DNA of 64,000 bases from CAWBJO01 sp963789175 (GTDB lineage Bacteria > Pseudomonadota > Alphaproteobacteria > Rhizobiales > Aestuariivirgaceae). The stretch spans positions 682,001-746,000 of the forward strand of contig CAWBJO010000007.1 of assembly GCA_963789175.1 (NCBI GenBank), read 5' to 3'. The notes below the pieces were generated by a model. That model saw only the letters and a program-made list of their open reading frames with translations. It was not told the DNA's origin and ran no database searches. Made by a program: the position numbers and the translations under genes. Position 1 is the stretch's first letter, and every line of letters begins with the position of its first letter. This document shows, piece by piece, positions 41,689 to 52,039 of the stretch.

Positions 41689-42432
41689 ATGACAGGTCGG
41701 GTGAAGGGAAAGACGGCCCTCGTGACAGCGGCGGCCCAGGGCATCGGGCGCGCCGCGGCGCTGGCCCTTGCCCGCGACGGCGCTCGTGTTTTTGCGACCG
41801 ACATCAATGAGATCGCCCTGCGGGCGCTCGAGAAGGAGCACGTCGGCATCACCGCCCGCAAGCTCGACGTTCTCAACGCCGAGGACATCGAGAATGCGGC
41901 GCAGGCGATCGGCGCGCCCGAGATTCTCGTCAATTGCTCTGGCCACGTTCACCACGGCACCATCCTCGATTGTGAGGAGGACCAGTGGGACCTCTCGTTC
42001 GATATGAACGTCAAGGCGTATTACAGAATCATCAAGACGTTCCTGCCGGCGATGATCAAGAACCGCGGCGCCTCGATCGTGAACATCGCGTCCGTGGTTT
42101 CCTCGATCAAGGGCGCACCGAATCGATTCGCGTACGGCGCCACTAAGGGGGCCGTGATCGCCATGACAAAGCAGATCGCCGCAGATTTCGTGTCGCGAAA
42201 GATTCGCTGCAACGCCGTCTGCCCCGGCACGATCGACACGCCGAGCCTGCAGGAACGCATGCGCGCCCAGGGCGATGTCAATACGGCGCGCGCCGCCTTC
42301 ATGGCCCGCCAACCCATTGGACGATTTGGTTTACCGGAGGAGGTCGCGAACCTCATCGTCTATCTCGCCAGCGATGAATCCGAATACGTCACCGGCCAGC
42401 CGTTCGTCATCGACGGCGGCTGGACCATGTGA
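41689..42432 (+). CDS. Short-chain dehydrogenase/reductase
   Basis: The 247-residue classical SDR has cofactor motif TAAAQGIG (13-20), NCSG, and the catalytic Ser135, Tyr149 and Lys153 (YGATK). An acidic residue in ATDINE after the second strand suggests NAD+ preference. The sequence resembles the 3-hydroxybutyrate dehydrogenase type 2 / 2-keto-3-deoxy-L-fuconate dehydrogenase group, but the substrate is not determined. A GAGAGGGG Shine-Dalgarno supports the start. It follows hutU by 86 bp and is probably independent of the hut genes. Confidence 0.8.
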   Translation: MTGRVKGKTALVTAAAQGIGRAAALALARDGARVFATDINEIALRALEKEHVGITARKLDVLNAEDIENAAQAIGAPEILVNCSGHVHHGTILDCEEDQWDLSFDMNVKAYYRIIKTFLPAMIKNRGASIVNIASVVSSIKGAPNRFAYGATKGAVIAMTKQIAADFVSRKIRCNAVCPGTIDTPSLQERMRAQGDVNTARAAFMARQPIGRFGLPEEVANLIVYLASDESEYVTGQPFVIDGGWTM

Positions 42433-42531
42433 CGGTCGCACCGTCCGTGTCTTGAAATCGCCACAACTAGTCCACATTGCGGTGACGATTGCTTCGCAGA
42501 TTGGTTAACGGGATGGCGTTGCGTTGAACCC

Positions 42532-42554
42532 GACACTCAATTGCGGCGAGTGTC
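42532..42554 (+). other. Leader hairpin upstream of the TAXI protein gene
   Basis: GACACTC and GAGTGTC (7-bp perfect arms, 9-base loop) lie 31 bp before the ATG at 42586 in a 153-bp gene-free gap. It may stabilise the mRNA or mark the end of the upstream SDR transcript; there is no T-run. Confidence 0.4.
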
Positions 42555-42585
42555 AAAGAGGCGGGGTTCGGGTGAGGAGGCAACC

Positions 42586-43725
42586 ATGGCGGCGTACGTC
42601 CGGCGGACGGTCGGGATTCTTTTCTTTGCATTCGTATTTGCGACGGGAGCATGGGCGCAGAGCGCCGCGGACCTGATCAAGAGTGCCGCGACTCCCGGGT
42701 CCACGGACCACAGTTCCAGGGTCCAGCAGGTCAACGGCGGCACCATCGGTGTCATTTCAGGCAGCATTACCGGCACTTACAGCCGCATCGCCGCCGATCT
42801 CTCGGCCGTGCTCGACGACGGCACGCTGCGCGTCCTTCCTATCCTCGGCAAGGGCTCGATTCAGAACATCACGGACATTCTGTATCTGCGCGGCGTCGAC
42901 GTCGGGATCGTCCAGTCCGATGTGCTCCAGTACATCCGCGACCAGGGCCTCTATTCCGACATCGGAAGCCGGATCACCTACATCACCAAGCTCTACAATG
43001 AAGAGGTTCACCTGCTCGCCCGCGACGACGTCAAGTCCGTCGAGGATCTGAAAGGCAAGAAGGTCAACTTCGCCAACGAGGGCAGCGGCACCTACATGAC
43101 CGCCCTCGTCATCTTCAACCTGCTCGGCGTCAATTCCGAGATCACGACCTTCGACTACGAGCTTGCTCTCTCCAAGCTGAAGGCGGGAGAGATCGATGCC
43201 ATGTTCTACGTGGCGGGCAAGCCGGCACCGATCTTCGCCGCCATCAAACCCGGCGAAGGCCTGCATCTCGTACCCCTCGACTTCACGCCCGAGATCGAGA
43301 AGACCTACCTGCCGGGCGACTTTACCAGCACCGACTATCCGGGACTCGTGCCCAACGGCGAGCAGGTCAACACCGTCGCCGTCGGCGCCATCATGGCGGT
43401 GTTCAACTGGCGCAAGGGTCACGGCCGTTACTACAAGCTGAAGCGTTTCGTGGAGTCGTTCTTCACCAAGTTCGAGGAGTTCGCCAAGGAACCGCGGCAT
43501 CCCAAGTGGCGGGAGGTGAACCTCGCCACCGACGTGCCCGGATGGCAGCGCTTCGAACCTGCCCAGACATGGCTCGACGCGCAGGGCGCGCCCGACCAGA
43601 CGACGCAGGCGGATCAGTTCAAGACTTTCTTGAGCGGTGCCGCCGATATCCAGGGTCTAAGTGCCAAGGACCAAGAGGACCTGTTCAAGAAGTTCCTCAA
43701 ATGGAAAGAATCCAAGAGCCAGTAG
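42586..43725 (+). CDS. TAXI-family TRAP transporter solute-binding protein (orphan)
   Basis: The 379-residue secreted protein has a signal peptide (YVRRTVGILFFAFVFATG...AWA) and the TAXI core: GGTIGVISGSITGTYSRIA, SIQNITDILYLRGVDVGIV, VNFANEGSGTYMTALVIFN. A strong GAGGAGG Shine-Dalgarno precedes the ATG. These proteins deliver carboxylates or amino acids such as glutamate to a DctM-type membrane partner. No TRAP membrane subunit is in the window, so it either works with a distant one or has another role, such as sensing, together with the next gene 53 bp away. Confidence 0.82.
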   Translation: MAAYVRRTVGILFFAFVFATGAWAQSAADLIKSAATPGSTDHSSRVQQVNGGTIGVISGSITGTYSRIAADLSAVLDDGTLRVLPILGKGSIQNITDILYLRGVDVGIVQSDVLQYIRDQGLYSDIGSRITYITKLYNEEVHLLARDDVKSVEDLKGKKVNFANEGSGTYMTALVIFNLLGVNSEITTFDYELALSKLKAGEIDAMFYVAGKPAPIFAAIKPGEGLHLVPLDFTPEIEKTYLPGDFTSTDYPGLVPNGEQVNTVAVGAIMAVFNWRKGHGRYYKLKRFVESFFTKFEEFAKEPRHPKWREVNLATDVPGWQRFEPAQTWLDAQGAPDQTTQADQFKTFLSGAADIQGLSAKDQEDLFKKFLKWKESKSQ

Positions 43726-43778
43726 TGCTCTTCTGGAATTCCCCATAGATCTGGCCCAACAGGGAAGGAGTACGTGGC

Positions 43779-45548
43779 GTGAGTCATCGCGGATTCAACG
43801 CGCCAGGTGACGATCACTCGACATCGCCCGAGTTCGGCGGCTCGCAGGGTCTGAAATCGTCCTCCGCCGCAAGGCCGGGGAAGGATCACGGCACCATCGT
43901 CGACCAGATCACCGAGGCGGCGCGGCTGCGCAGCGAGATGATCGCCGCGATGAAGCGGCGTCTCGCCGGTGGCGGCGAGGACCGCCCTGAAGAGCTACCC
44001 CTGCCGCCGCAGGCCGAGGAGCCCGAGCCGCAGATGGAGCACGCGGAAGCGGCCGCCGGGAGGTCGCCGGAAATGGCGGCCCAGGGGCCCGACCGCGCCA
44101 ATCGGACGGCATCGCGCGTCGGCTGGGCGCCGCGCTTCGCTCCCGTTGCATCGCGTGCGCCTGAATACGCGCGCGGCACGGATGAGCGCGAGCCGCGCCT
44201 CTCGATGGTCGAAGGTGGCGAGGCTGCGCGGCCCGACGACTATCTGTTCTCCGCCGACGAAGACGGAGGCGACGGCAAATCGCCGCGCGATCCGGCCTGG
44301 GAGAAGACGTGGAACGACGCCCAGAGCATGGAGCACGCGCTCGTGAAGTTCGCCGAGGTCCTCGCCCGCGACGGCCGGGACAGGAGCGAAGCGCCCCGCC
44401 GGACGGCACGCAAGCGGGCCAAAGGTGCCGGCGTCGGCCGGCTCTTCAAGGTTTTCACTCTGTCCTTCCTCGCCAGCACGTCCCTCATCCTCGTCGCTTA
44501 CGGCTGGAGCACGGCCTCCGGCAATTTCGACGAGAAGGTCGCACCGCTCGTCGAAGGCGTGGTCGAATCGGTCGGCACCATACTGCTCGAGGCTGCCGAC
44601 GGCAGCGATCCCCGGGTTCCCATCGGCGCCAGTGCATCCACCGGGCCCGAAGAAGGCTCGAGCACCGCCGACGCGAAATCCTCCGCCACTCTCGCGCCCG
44701 CTCCCGGCAAGCCGATGGAGACGGCGCGCCTGAAGGTGGCCGACGCTCAGGGTGAAAGCCAGAACGAGATCAACCTGTCGCTCGAGGTCGTGCCCGCCGA
44801 TCCTGCCCGTCCCGTCGACGTGCGCCTGACCGGGCTTCCCGGCGATGCGGTGCTGACGCGTGGCGAGCGCCAGTCCGACGGTTCATGGCTTCTCAAGCCG
44901 GGCGACGAGCGCGATCTCTTCCTGTCGCTTCCCTCCATCCAGGCCGGAGACGTTCTCCTGGGCGTCGAGGCGGTGGAGCGGGACAGCGGCGAGCTCGCCG
45001 CTCCGCCCCAGGAAATGCGGGTGAGGATCAAGCCGTCGCGCGTCGTCGTCGTCGAGCCTGCCGCCGAATCCATCGCACCGGCCGCCCGGCGTCAAAACGA
45101 CTCGGCAACCGTCGCGCTGGCCGCACCGGGCGATGCCGGCACCGAGCTCCCCGCTCCGCCGGCCTTCCCGACCGAGTCGAAGAGCGGACCGGCCAAGCAG
45201 ATCGCCTCCCTCGATCCAGTGCCGGACCAGCCCGCCGACCAGCAGGATGAGGCCTCGGCCTTGGCGACACGCACCGAAGCAATGATCGCGCGCGGCAATT
45301 CACTTCTCGAGGAAGGCGACATCGCGTCCGCCCGAAGCTTCTACGAGCGTGCCTATCGCCTTGGCAACGAGCGAGCCGCCCGTCCTCTCGCCCGCACCTA
45401 CGATCCTCTCGTGCTCAAGTCCTTGGGCGTGAAGGGTCTGAGGGCCGATCCGGAAAAGGCGCTCGCCTGGTACGCCAAGGCGCGGACGGCCGGCGAGGAG
45501 GAAGTCGCCGCCGACATTGAAGCGCTTCAGACGTTCCTGAACGACTGA
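43779..45548 (+). CDS. Membrane-anchored Sel1-like protein of unknown function
   Basis: GTG with a GGAAGGAG Shine-Dalgarno starts a 589-residue protein. The first ~215 residues are charged, Pro/Ala/Glu-rich and probably disordered cytoplasm. One transmembrane helix follows (residues ~227-247, VFTLSFLASTSLILVAYGW), then a long periplasmic part of low complexity with a beta-rich core (~320-410). The C-terminal ~95 residues are TPR/Sel1-like (SLLEEGDIASARSFYERAYRLG). No catalytic motif is visible. Its position between the TAXI protein and potABCD does not define a job. An envelope scaffold is a guess. Confidence 0.65.
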   Translation: MSHRGFNAPGDDHSTSPEFGGSQGLKSSSAARPGKDHGTIVDQITEAARLRSEMIAAMKRRLAGGGEDRPEELPLPPQAEEPEPQMEHAEAAAGRSPEMAAQGPDRANRTASRVGWAPRFAPVASRAPEYARGTDEREPRLSMVEGGEAARPDDYLFSADEDGGDGKSPRDPAWEKTWNDAQSMEHALVKFAEVLARDGRDRSEAPRRTARKRAKGAGVGRLFKVFTLSFLASTSLILVAYGWSTASGNFDEKVAPLVEGVVESVGTILLEAADGSDPRVPIGASASTGPEEGSSTADAKSSATLAPAPGKPMETARLKVADAQGESQNEINLSLEVVPADPARPVDVRLTGLPGDAVLTRGERQSDGSWLLKPGDERDLFLSLPSIQAGDVLLGVEAVERDSGELAAPPQEMRVRIKPSRVVVVEPAAESIAPAARRQNDSATVALAAPGDAGTELPAPPAFPTESKSGPAKQIASLDPVPDQPADQQDEASALATRTEAMIARGNSLLEEGDIASARSFYERAYRLGNERAARPLARTYDPLVLKSLGVKGLRADPEKALAWYAKARTAGEEEVAADIEALQTFLND

Positions 45549-45676
45549 GCTATCCGAACCAGCCTCCCATTGGCGTGCCTCCGTGACGCCGGGGCCGTGC
45601 CGTTCTTGAAGCCCACGGTTGGCAAAGCCTTCCCACCGAAATATGCTCGCCGGCGCTGCGGGTATGGGAGGTATGC

Positions 45677-46822
<1,146 letters not shown>

Positions 46823-46836
46823 CACAGGTGGCCGAC

Positions 46837-47784
46837 ATGACCGACACGGCAATCGGCGAGAGGCGACGGACCGCGGCGGAGGTCGCCGACGACGCCGAGC
46901 GCGCCGACATCCGCAACCGCTGGATTCTCTCCACACCCGCCCTGCTCATCGTCGCATTCGCGGCGATCGGGCCCCTGTTCATCGTCCTCGTCTACTCGTT
47001 CCTCGAAAAGGGTTCCTATGGCGGGGTCGTATGGAATTTCTCCACCGAGGCATGGTTTCGGGTCATCTTCGAGATCGACATCTTCGACGACACGGTGACC
47101 TTCGCCGACGCCCACCTGTCGATCCTGTGGCGCTCGCTGAAGCTGTCGATGGCGACGACCGTCCTTGCCCTCCTCTTCGGGTTTCCCACCGCCTATTTCA
47201 TCGCCACCCGCTCCGAGCGCACCCGCGACGTGTGGCTCTTCCTAATCACCATCCCGTTCTGGACCAACCTTCTCATCCGCACCTTCGCCGTGCTCGAGGT
47301 CATCCGCAACGAAGGCATCGTCAACTCTCTCCTGATCCATTTGGGGCTGATCTCGACGCCGATCCAGATTCTCTACACCGACGCGGCGATCATGATCGGC
47401 ATGCTCTACGTCTACCTGCCGCTCATGGTGCTGCCGCTCTATGCGAGCATGGAGAAGATCGATTTCCGCCTGGTCGAAGCGGGCTACGATCTTTACGGCA
47501 CCCGCTTCCAGGTGCTGCGGCGGGTCATCATCCCGCTCGTCAAGCCGGGCATCGTGGCCGGTTCGATCCTCGTCTTCATTCCCTCGCTCGGCGCCTACGT
47601 CACGCCGCGGGTCCTCGGCGGCGGCAAGAATCTCATGCTCGGCAACCTGATCGAGCTGCAGTTCGGCCAGGGCCGCAACTGGCCGCTCGGCGCCGCCCTG
47701 TCGATCACCCTCATGACGTTCGTGATGGTCGCCCTGCTCTTCTATGTGCGCGCCACCGGCCGTTCGAGTTCAGCTCATGAGTGA
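46837..47784 (+). CDS. potB: Polyamine ABC transporter permease B
   Basis: The 315-residue inner-membrane permease has six helices and the EAA loop (VEAGYDLYGTRFQVLRRVI) that docks on PotA. A GTG three codons upstream is an alternative start. Its end overlaps potC by 8 bp. Confidence 0.88.
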   Translation: MTDTAIGERRRTAAEVADDAERADIRNRWILSTPALLIVAFAAIGPLFIVLVYSFLEKGSYGGVVWNFSTEAWFRVIFEIDIFDDTVTFADAHLSILWRSLKLSMATTVLALLFGFPTAYFIATRSERTRDVWLFLITIPFWTNLLIRTFAVLEVIRNEGIVNSLLIHLGLISTPIQILYTDAAIMIGMLYVYLPLMVLPLYASMEKIDFRLVEAGYDLYGTRFQVLRRVIIPLVKPGIVAGSILVFIPSLGAYVTPRVLGGGKNLMLGNLIELQFGQGRNWPLGAALSITLMTFVMVALLFYVRATGRSSSAHE

Positions 47785-48592
47785 GGCGCTGTTCAGCCGG
47801 CCGTTCTCGGTGCGCCGCCAGACGGGCTTCACGACCATTGCGATGCTGTGCTTCCTCATGCTCTACGCGCCGGTCGTCACGCTGGTCGTCTATTCCTTCA
47901 ACGCCGGCACGTCGATCGCCATCTGGGAAGGCTTCTCCTGGCGATGGTACGTGAGCGCCTGGCACAACGAGGACATCAAGGAAGCCTCGCTCCGCTCGCT
48001 CCAGATCGCCACTTTCGCCGCCATCGTCTCGACCGTCGCCGCCACCATGGCGGCGCTTGCCACCACCCGCACCCGCCGGTTTGCCGGCCTCACCTTCATC
48101 TACGCCGTCATCAACCAGCCGCTGATGGTGCCGGAGATCGTCACCGGCGTGGCGCTCCTCATCTTCTTCGCCATCATCAAGGTTCACACCGGCTACACCG
48201 GCCTTGCCTACCTGATCGCCGCCCATACCGCCTTCTGCATTCCCTTCGCCTATCTGCCGATCCGTGCCCGGCTGGAGAACATGGATATCTCGCTGGAGCG
48301 CGCCGCCGCCGACCTCTACGCCACGCCGTGGAAGGCGTTTCGCCGGGTTACCCTGCCGCTTCTGTGGCCCGGCATCTTCGCCGGGCTGATGCTCGCCTTC
48401 GTCATCTCGCTCGATGACGTCGTGATCACCGAGCTCGTGAAATCGGGAGGCCAGGAGACACTGCCGACCTACATGCTCGGACGCCTGCGCCGCTTCGTCG
48501 ACCCGGAGATCAACGCCATTTCGACCGTGTTCTTCCTTCTGTCGTTCGTGATCGTCACAATTTTCTTCTTCCTCAACCGGAGGAAGCTGTAA
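47777..48592 (+). CDS. potC: Polyamine ABC transporter permease C
   Basis: The 271-residue permease has the EAA loop LERAAADLYATPWKAFRRV and the PotC-type ending LSFVIVTIFFFLNRRKL. It pairs with PotB; the overlap with potB implies coupled translation. The binding-protein gene follows 30 bp later. Confidence 0.88.
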   Translation: MSEALFSRPFSVRRQTGFTTIAMLCFLMLYAPVVTLVVYSFNAGTSIAIWEGFSWRWYVSAWHNEDIKEASLRSLQIATFAAIVSTVAATMAALATTRTRRFAGLTFIYAVINQPLMVPEIVTGVALLIFFAIIKVHTGYTGLAYLIAAHTAFCIPFAYLPIRARLENMDISLERAAADLYATPWKAFRRVTLPLLWPGIFAGLMLAFVISLDDVVITELVKSGGQETLPTYMLGRLRRFVDPEINAISTVFFLLSFVIVTIFFFLNRRKL

Positions 48593-48622
48593 GTTCAAAG
48601 GCGAGGTAAAGGAGAGTTGGAG

Positions 48623-49654
48623 ATGAATGCAAAACTTGTGATTGCAATCCTCGGCTGCGCCGGCCTTCTGGCGAGCCCGGCCTGGGCCGACGGCGAGCTG
48701 CACATCTATAACTGGGGCGACTACACCAGCCCCGACCTGATCAAGAAGTTCGAGCAGGCCTACAACGTCAAGGTCACGATCACCGACTACGACTCGAACG
48801 ATACGGCGCTTGCCAAGGTGAAGGCGGGCGGACACGGCTTCGACATCGTCGTCCCGTCGGCGAACTACGTGCCCATCTGGATTTCCGAGGGCCTCCTTAT
48901 TGAAACCCGGCCTGACCAGATGGAGAATTTCAAGAACATGGACCCGAAATGGGTCGACGTGCCTTTCGATCCGGGCCGCCGCTACACCGTACCCTGGCAG
49001 TGGGGCACGTCGGGAATGCTGGTCAACACGGACATCTACAAGGGCGATCCCAACACGTCAGCCATCTTCATGGACCCGCCCGCGGAGCTGAAGGGCAAGA
49101 TCAACGTCGTCCCGGAGATGGGCGACGTCATGCATCTCGCCATCCGCTATGTCGGCGGCGAGCCCTGCACGGGCGACAAGGAGGTTCTGAAGAAGGTTCG
49201 CGACAAGCTCATTGCGGCCAAGCCGAGCTGGATTTCGATGGAATACGCCAATCCCGAGAAGTACTCCAAGGAGGACTTGGCCGCCGGCGTCAACTGGAAC
49301 GGCTGGTCCTTCCGCGCCCGCCTGCAGAATCCGAAGCTCGTTTATGGCTATCCGAAGGAAGGCTACCCGATCTTCATGGACAATGTTTCCGTCCTGAAGG
49401 ACGCCAAGAACGTCGAGAACGCCAAGCTGTTCCAGAACTTCATCATGGACCCGGAGAATGCTGCCCTCATCTCCGCCTATGCGCGCTACGCCAACGGCAT
49501 CAAGGGATCCGAGCAGTACATGCCGGAAGACATGAAGACGGCACCCGAAGTGAACGTCCCCGCCGAGCACGCGGAAAAAGGCCTCATCAGCGTTGCCTGT
49601 CCGCCCGAGGTCCAGGAGCTTTACACGGCCATCTGGACCGAGCTCACGAAATAG
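48623..49654 (+). CDS. potD: Polyamine ABC transporter substrate-binding protein
   Basis: The 343-residue periplasmic protein has a signal peptide cleaved after SPAWA. The PotD/PotF signature ELHIYNWGDYTSPDLIKKFE opens the mature chain, and the ligand-site region PWQWGTSGMLVNTDIY follows. The ATG at 48623 follows a GGAGAG Shine-Dalgarno. Polyamine specificity is supported by the family and by the polyamine genes at 51140-55171. Confidence 0.87.
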   Translation: MNAKLVIAILGCAGLLASPAWADGELHIYNWGDYTSPDLIKKFEQAYNVKVTITDYDSNDTALAKVKAGGHGFDIVVPSANYVPIWISEGLLIETRPDQMENFKNMDPKWVDVPFDPGRRYTVPWQWGTSGMLVNTDIYKGDPNTSAIFMDPPAELKGKINVVPEMGDVMHLAIRYVGGEPCTGDKEVLKKVRDKLIAAKPSWISMEYANPEKYSKEDLAAGVNWNGWSFRARLQNPKLVYGYPKEGYPIFMDNVSVLKDAKNVENAKLFQNFIMDPENAALISAYARYANGIKGSEQYMPEDMKTAPEVNVPAEHAEKGLISVACPPEVQELYTAIWTELTK

Positions 49655-49731
49655 GCTTCCGTACGCGAACCGAGGGTCCGGGAACGCCACCTGGGCCCTC
49701 GTCCCTTTCCCGGTACACATCCGACGCCCCG

Positions 49732-51165
49732 ATGGACGATATCGAGCTCTGCTATCTCCCGGCCACCGAGGCTCTCAGCCTGTTCCGGCAACGGAAGCTG
49801 TCGCCCGTCGAGCTGATGGCCGCCGTCATCCGCCGCGCCGAAGCCGTCAACCCGACGATCAACGCCTTCGCCGACACCTACTTCGAGGAGGCGATGGAGA
49901 AGGCGAAACAGGCGGAGACGACATTTGCGCGGCGCAGCGGCAAGGCGCGCGCTCTTGAAGGCATCCCCCTCGCGGTCAAGGACGCGCAACGGGTCGGGGG
50001 CAAGCGGACCACCTACGGCTCCCTGATCCACAAGGACAACGTCGATTCCCAATCCGACCCGATGATCGAGCGCCTCGAGGCGGCGGGCGCTATCATTCAC
50101 CTGCGCACCACGACGCCTGAGTTCTGCCTGTCGGGCACCTGTCAGACGCGCATGTGGGGGGTCACGCGCAATCCCTTCAACCCCGATTATGGTCCCGGCG
50201 GATCGTCCGGCGGCAGCGCCGCGGCGTTGGCGGCCGGTGCGACGACGCTGGCGACCGGCACCGACATCGGCGGCTCGGTGCGCATCCCCGCCGCTGCCTG
50301 CGGCGTCGTCGGCTACAAGCCTCCGCACGGCCGCAACCCCGACGGCTATCCGTCCAATCTCGATATCTACAATCACTGCGGGCCGATGACCCGCGACGTC
50401 GCCGACGCCGCCCTGATGCAGAACATCGTTTCGGGGCCCCACCCGCACGATCTCCATGCCCTGCGCGACAAGGTCGTCATTCCCCTCAAGCACGACTCGG
50501 ACAAGCCGCTCAAGATCGCCTACTCGGTCGACCTCGACTACATGAACATCGATCGCGAGGTGATGAGGAACACCCTTGCCGCCCTGGACGTCTTCCGCGG
50601 GCTCGGCTGCACCGTCGACGAGGTATCGCTCGGCTGGACGATCGATTGCGAGCGCGCCGCGGTGCACTGGTACAATGCGAACACCTATGGGCGCCAGACG
50701 ATCTGGTTCGCCCGCCGCCATGCCGCGCTCATGTGCGACTATTCCCTGAAGTTCGCCGCCAATGCCGAGGCCGCGACGACGCTCGACGACGTGGCCCATC
50801 ACTGGGAGCAGGTCCACCGCATGTACCAGTCGTTCGGTCCCCTGATGGAGAAATACGACGTATTCATCTGCCCGACCAACGCCGTTCCGGCCGTGAAGGC
50901 GGACCACGATCCCTGGGCGACCGATTTCCGCATCAACAACGTCAAGGTCGATCCCGAGAACGGCTGGGTCCTCACCTATCCATTCAACATGTTGAGCGCC
51001 TGCCCGGTCATCAGCGTGCCTTCGGGCTATTCGCGCTTCGGCGTGCCGACCGGCATACAGATCGTCGGTCGCAGCTTTGACGACGTGAAGGTGTTTCGCG
51101 CCGCGGCGGCCTACGAGGCGGCTGTTCCCGGCGTTTTCGTCACCGCCCGGAACCACCCGATGTGA
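49732..51165 (+). CDS. Amidase (amidase-signature family)
   Basis: The 477-residue serine amidase has the catalytic triad Lys83 (AVKDAQRV), cis-Ser158 (GPGGSSGGS) and nucleophile Ser182 (GTDIGGSVR), correctly spaced. It hydrolyses an unidentified amide. It follows potD by 77 bp on the same strand, so an imported N-acyl or amide-containing amine is a plausible substrate, by inference. Its 3' end overlaps the convergent aguB by 26 bp. Confidence 0.83.
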   Translation: MDDIELCYLPATEALSLFRQRKLSPVELMAAVIRRAEAVNPTINAFADTYFEEAMEKAKQAETTFARRSGKARALEGIPLAVKDAQRVGGKRTTYGSLIHKDNVDSQSDPMIERLEAAGAIIHLRTTTPEFCLSGTCQTRMWGVTRNPFNPDYGPGGSSGGSAAALAAGATTLATGTDIGGSVRIPAAACGVVGYKPPHGRNPDGYPSNLDIYNHCGPMTRDVADAALMQNIVSGPHPHDLHALRDKVVIPLKHDSDKPLKIAYSVDLDYMNIDREVMRNTLAALDVFRGLGCTVDEVSLGWTIDCERAAVHWYNANTYGRQTIWFARRHAALMCDYSLKFAANAEAATTLDDVAHHWEQVHRMYQSFGPLMEKYDVFICPTNAVPAVKADHDPWATDFRINNVKVDPENGWVLTYPFNMLSACPVISVPSGYSRFGVPTGIQIVGRSFDDVKVFRAAAAYEAAVPGVFVTARNHPM

Positions 51166-52039
51166 CGGCCCCGGTGCCGTCGAGTGAGAGCAGCGGACCG
51201 TAGAGCTCGGGCCGCCGGTCGCGGAACACGCCCCAGCTGCGTCGCAGTTCGCCGATCGCATCGAGATCGAAGGATGCGGTGATGACCGCTTCACCTTCGC
51301 GGCCCGCTTCCACCACCTTCTCGCCCCGCTGATCGGCGATGAACGACGAGCCGTAGAACGTCACTTCCGTTCCCGACGTCGCGCGCTCGGTACCCACCCG
51401 GTTCGCCGCGGCGAGCGGCATGATGTTGGCGGCGGCATGGCCGCGCATCGTGTTCTGCCAGTGCAGCGCGGAATCGTAGAGCGGCGCCTGCGGCTCGGAG
51501 CCGATGGCGGTCGGGAACAGCAGAACTTCGGCTCCCTGGAGCGCCAGGGCCCGCGCCGTTTCCGGAAACCACTGGTCCCAGCAGATGCCGACGCCGACCC
51601 GTCCATGCGCCGTGTGCCAGACCTTGAAGCCCGTGTCGCCGGGTGAAAAGTAGAATTTCTCCTGGTAGCCGGGCCCGTCGGGAATGTGCGACTTGCGATA
51701 GTAGCCGAGGATGCGACCGTCGCTGTCGATCATGGCGATGCTGTTGAAATGCGTCGTCCCGGCCCGCTCGAAGAAGCTCACGGGCATGGCGATGCCGAGC
51801 TCCTTGGCGACCGCGCTGAACCGCGCGATCATCGGATGTCCGTCGCGCTCGTGCGCCAGGTCGAAATATTTCGGATCCTCCTCCTTGCAGAAGTAGGGGC
51901 CTTCGAAGAGCTCCTGGACGAGCACGATCTGCGCGCCCTCGCCATGCGCCTGCCGCACCAACCTTTCGGCCGCGTCGCCGTTGGCCTTGCGATCCTTGCC
52001 GGCGCCGAACTGGGTGACCCCGATGGTGACCGATCTCAT
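51140..52039 (-). CDS. aguB: N-carbamoylputrescine amidase
   Basis: The 299-residue nitrilase-superfamily enzyme has the Glu43-Lys116-Cys153 triad (VQELFEGPYFC, YYRKSHIPDGPGYQEKF, GVGICWDQWFPE). The segments QELFEGPYFC and SHIPDGPGYQEKFYFSPGDTGF are the hallmark of AguB/CPA, which splits N-carbamoylputrescine to putrescine, CO2 and ammonia. The agmatine deiminase that normally precedes it is not in the window. It is coupled to the upstream flavoprotein gene by ATGA. Confidence 0.88.
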   Translation of the reverse strand: MRSVTIGVTQFGAGKDRKANGDAAERLVRQAHGEGAQIVLVQELFEGPYFCKEEDPKYFDLAHERDGHPMIARFSAVAKELGIAMPVSFFERAGTTHFNSIAMIDSDGRILGYYRKSHIPDGPGYQEKFYFSPGDTGFKVWHTAHGRVGVGICWDQWFPETARALALQGAEVLLFPTAIGSEPQAPLYDSALHWQNTMRGHAAANIMPLAAANRVGTERATSGTEVTFYGSSFIADQRGEKVVEAGREGEAVITASFDLDAIGELRRSWGVFRDRRPELYGPLLSLDGTGAVTSGGSGR

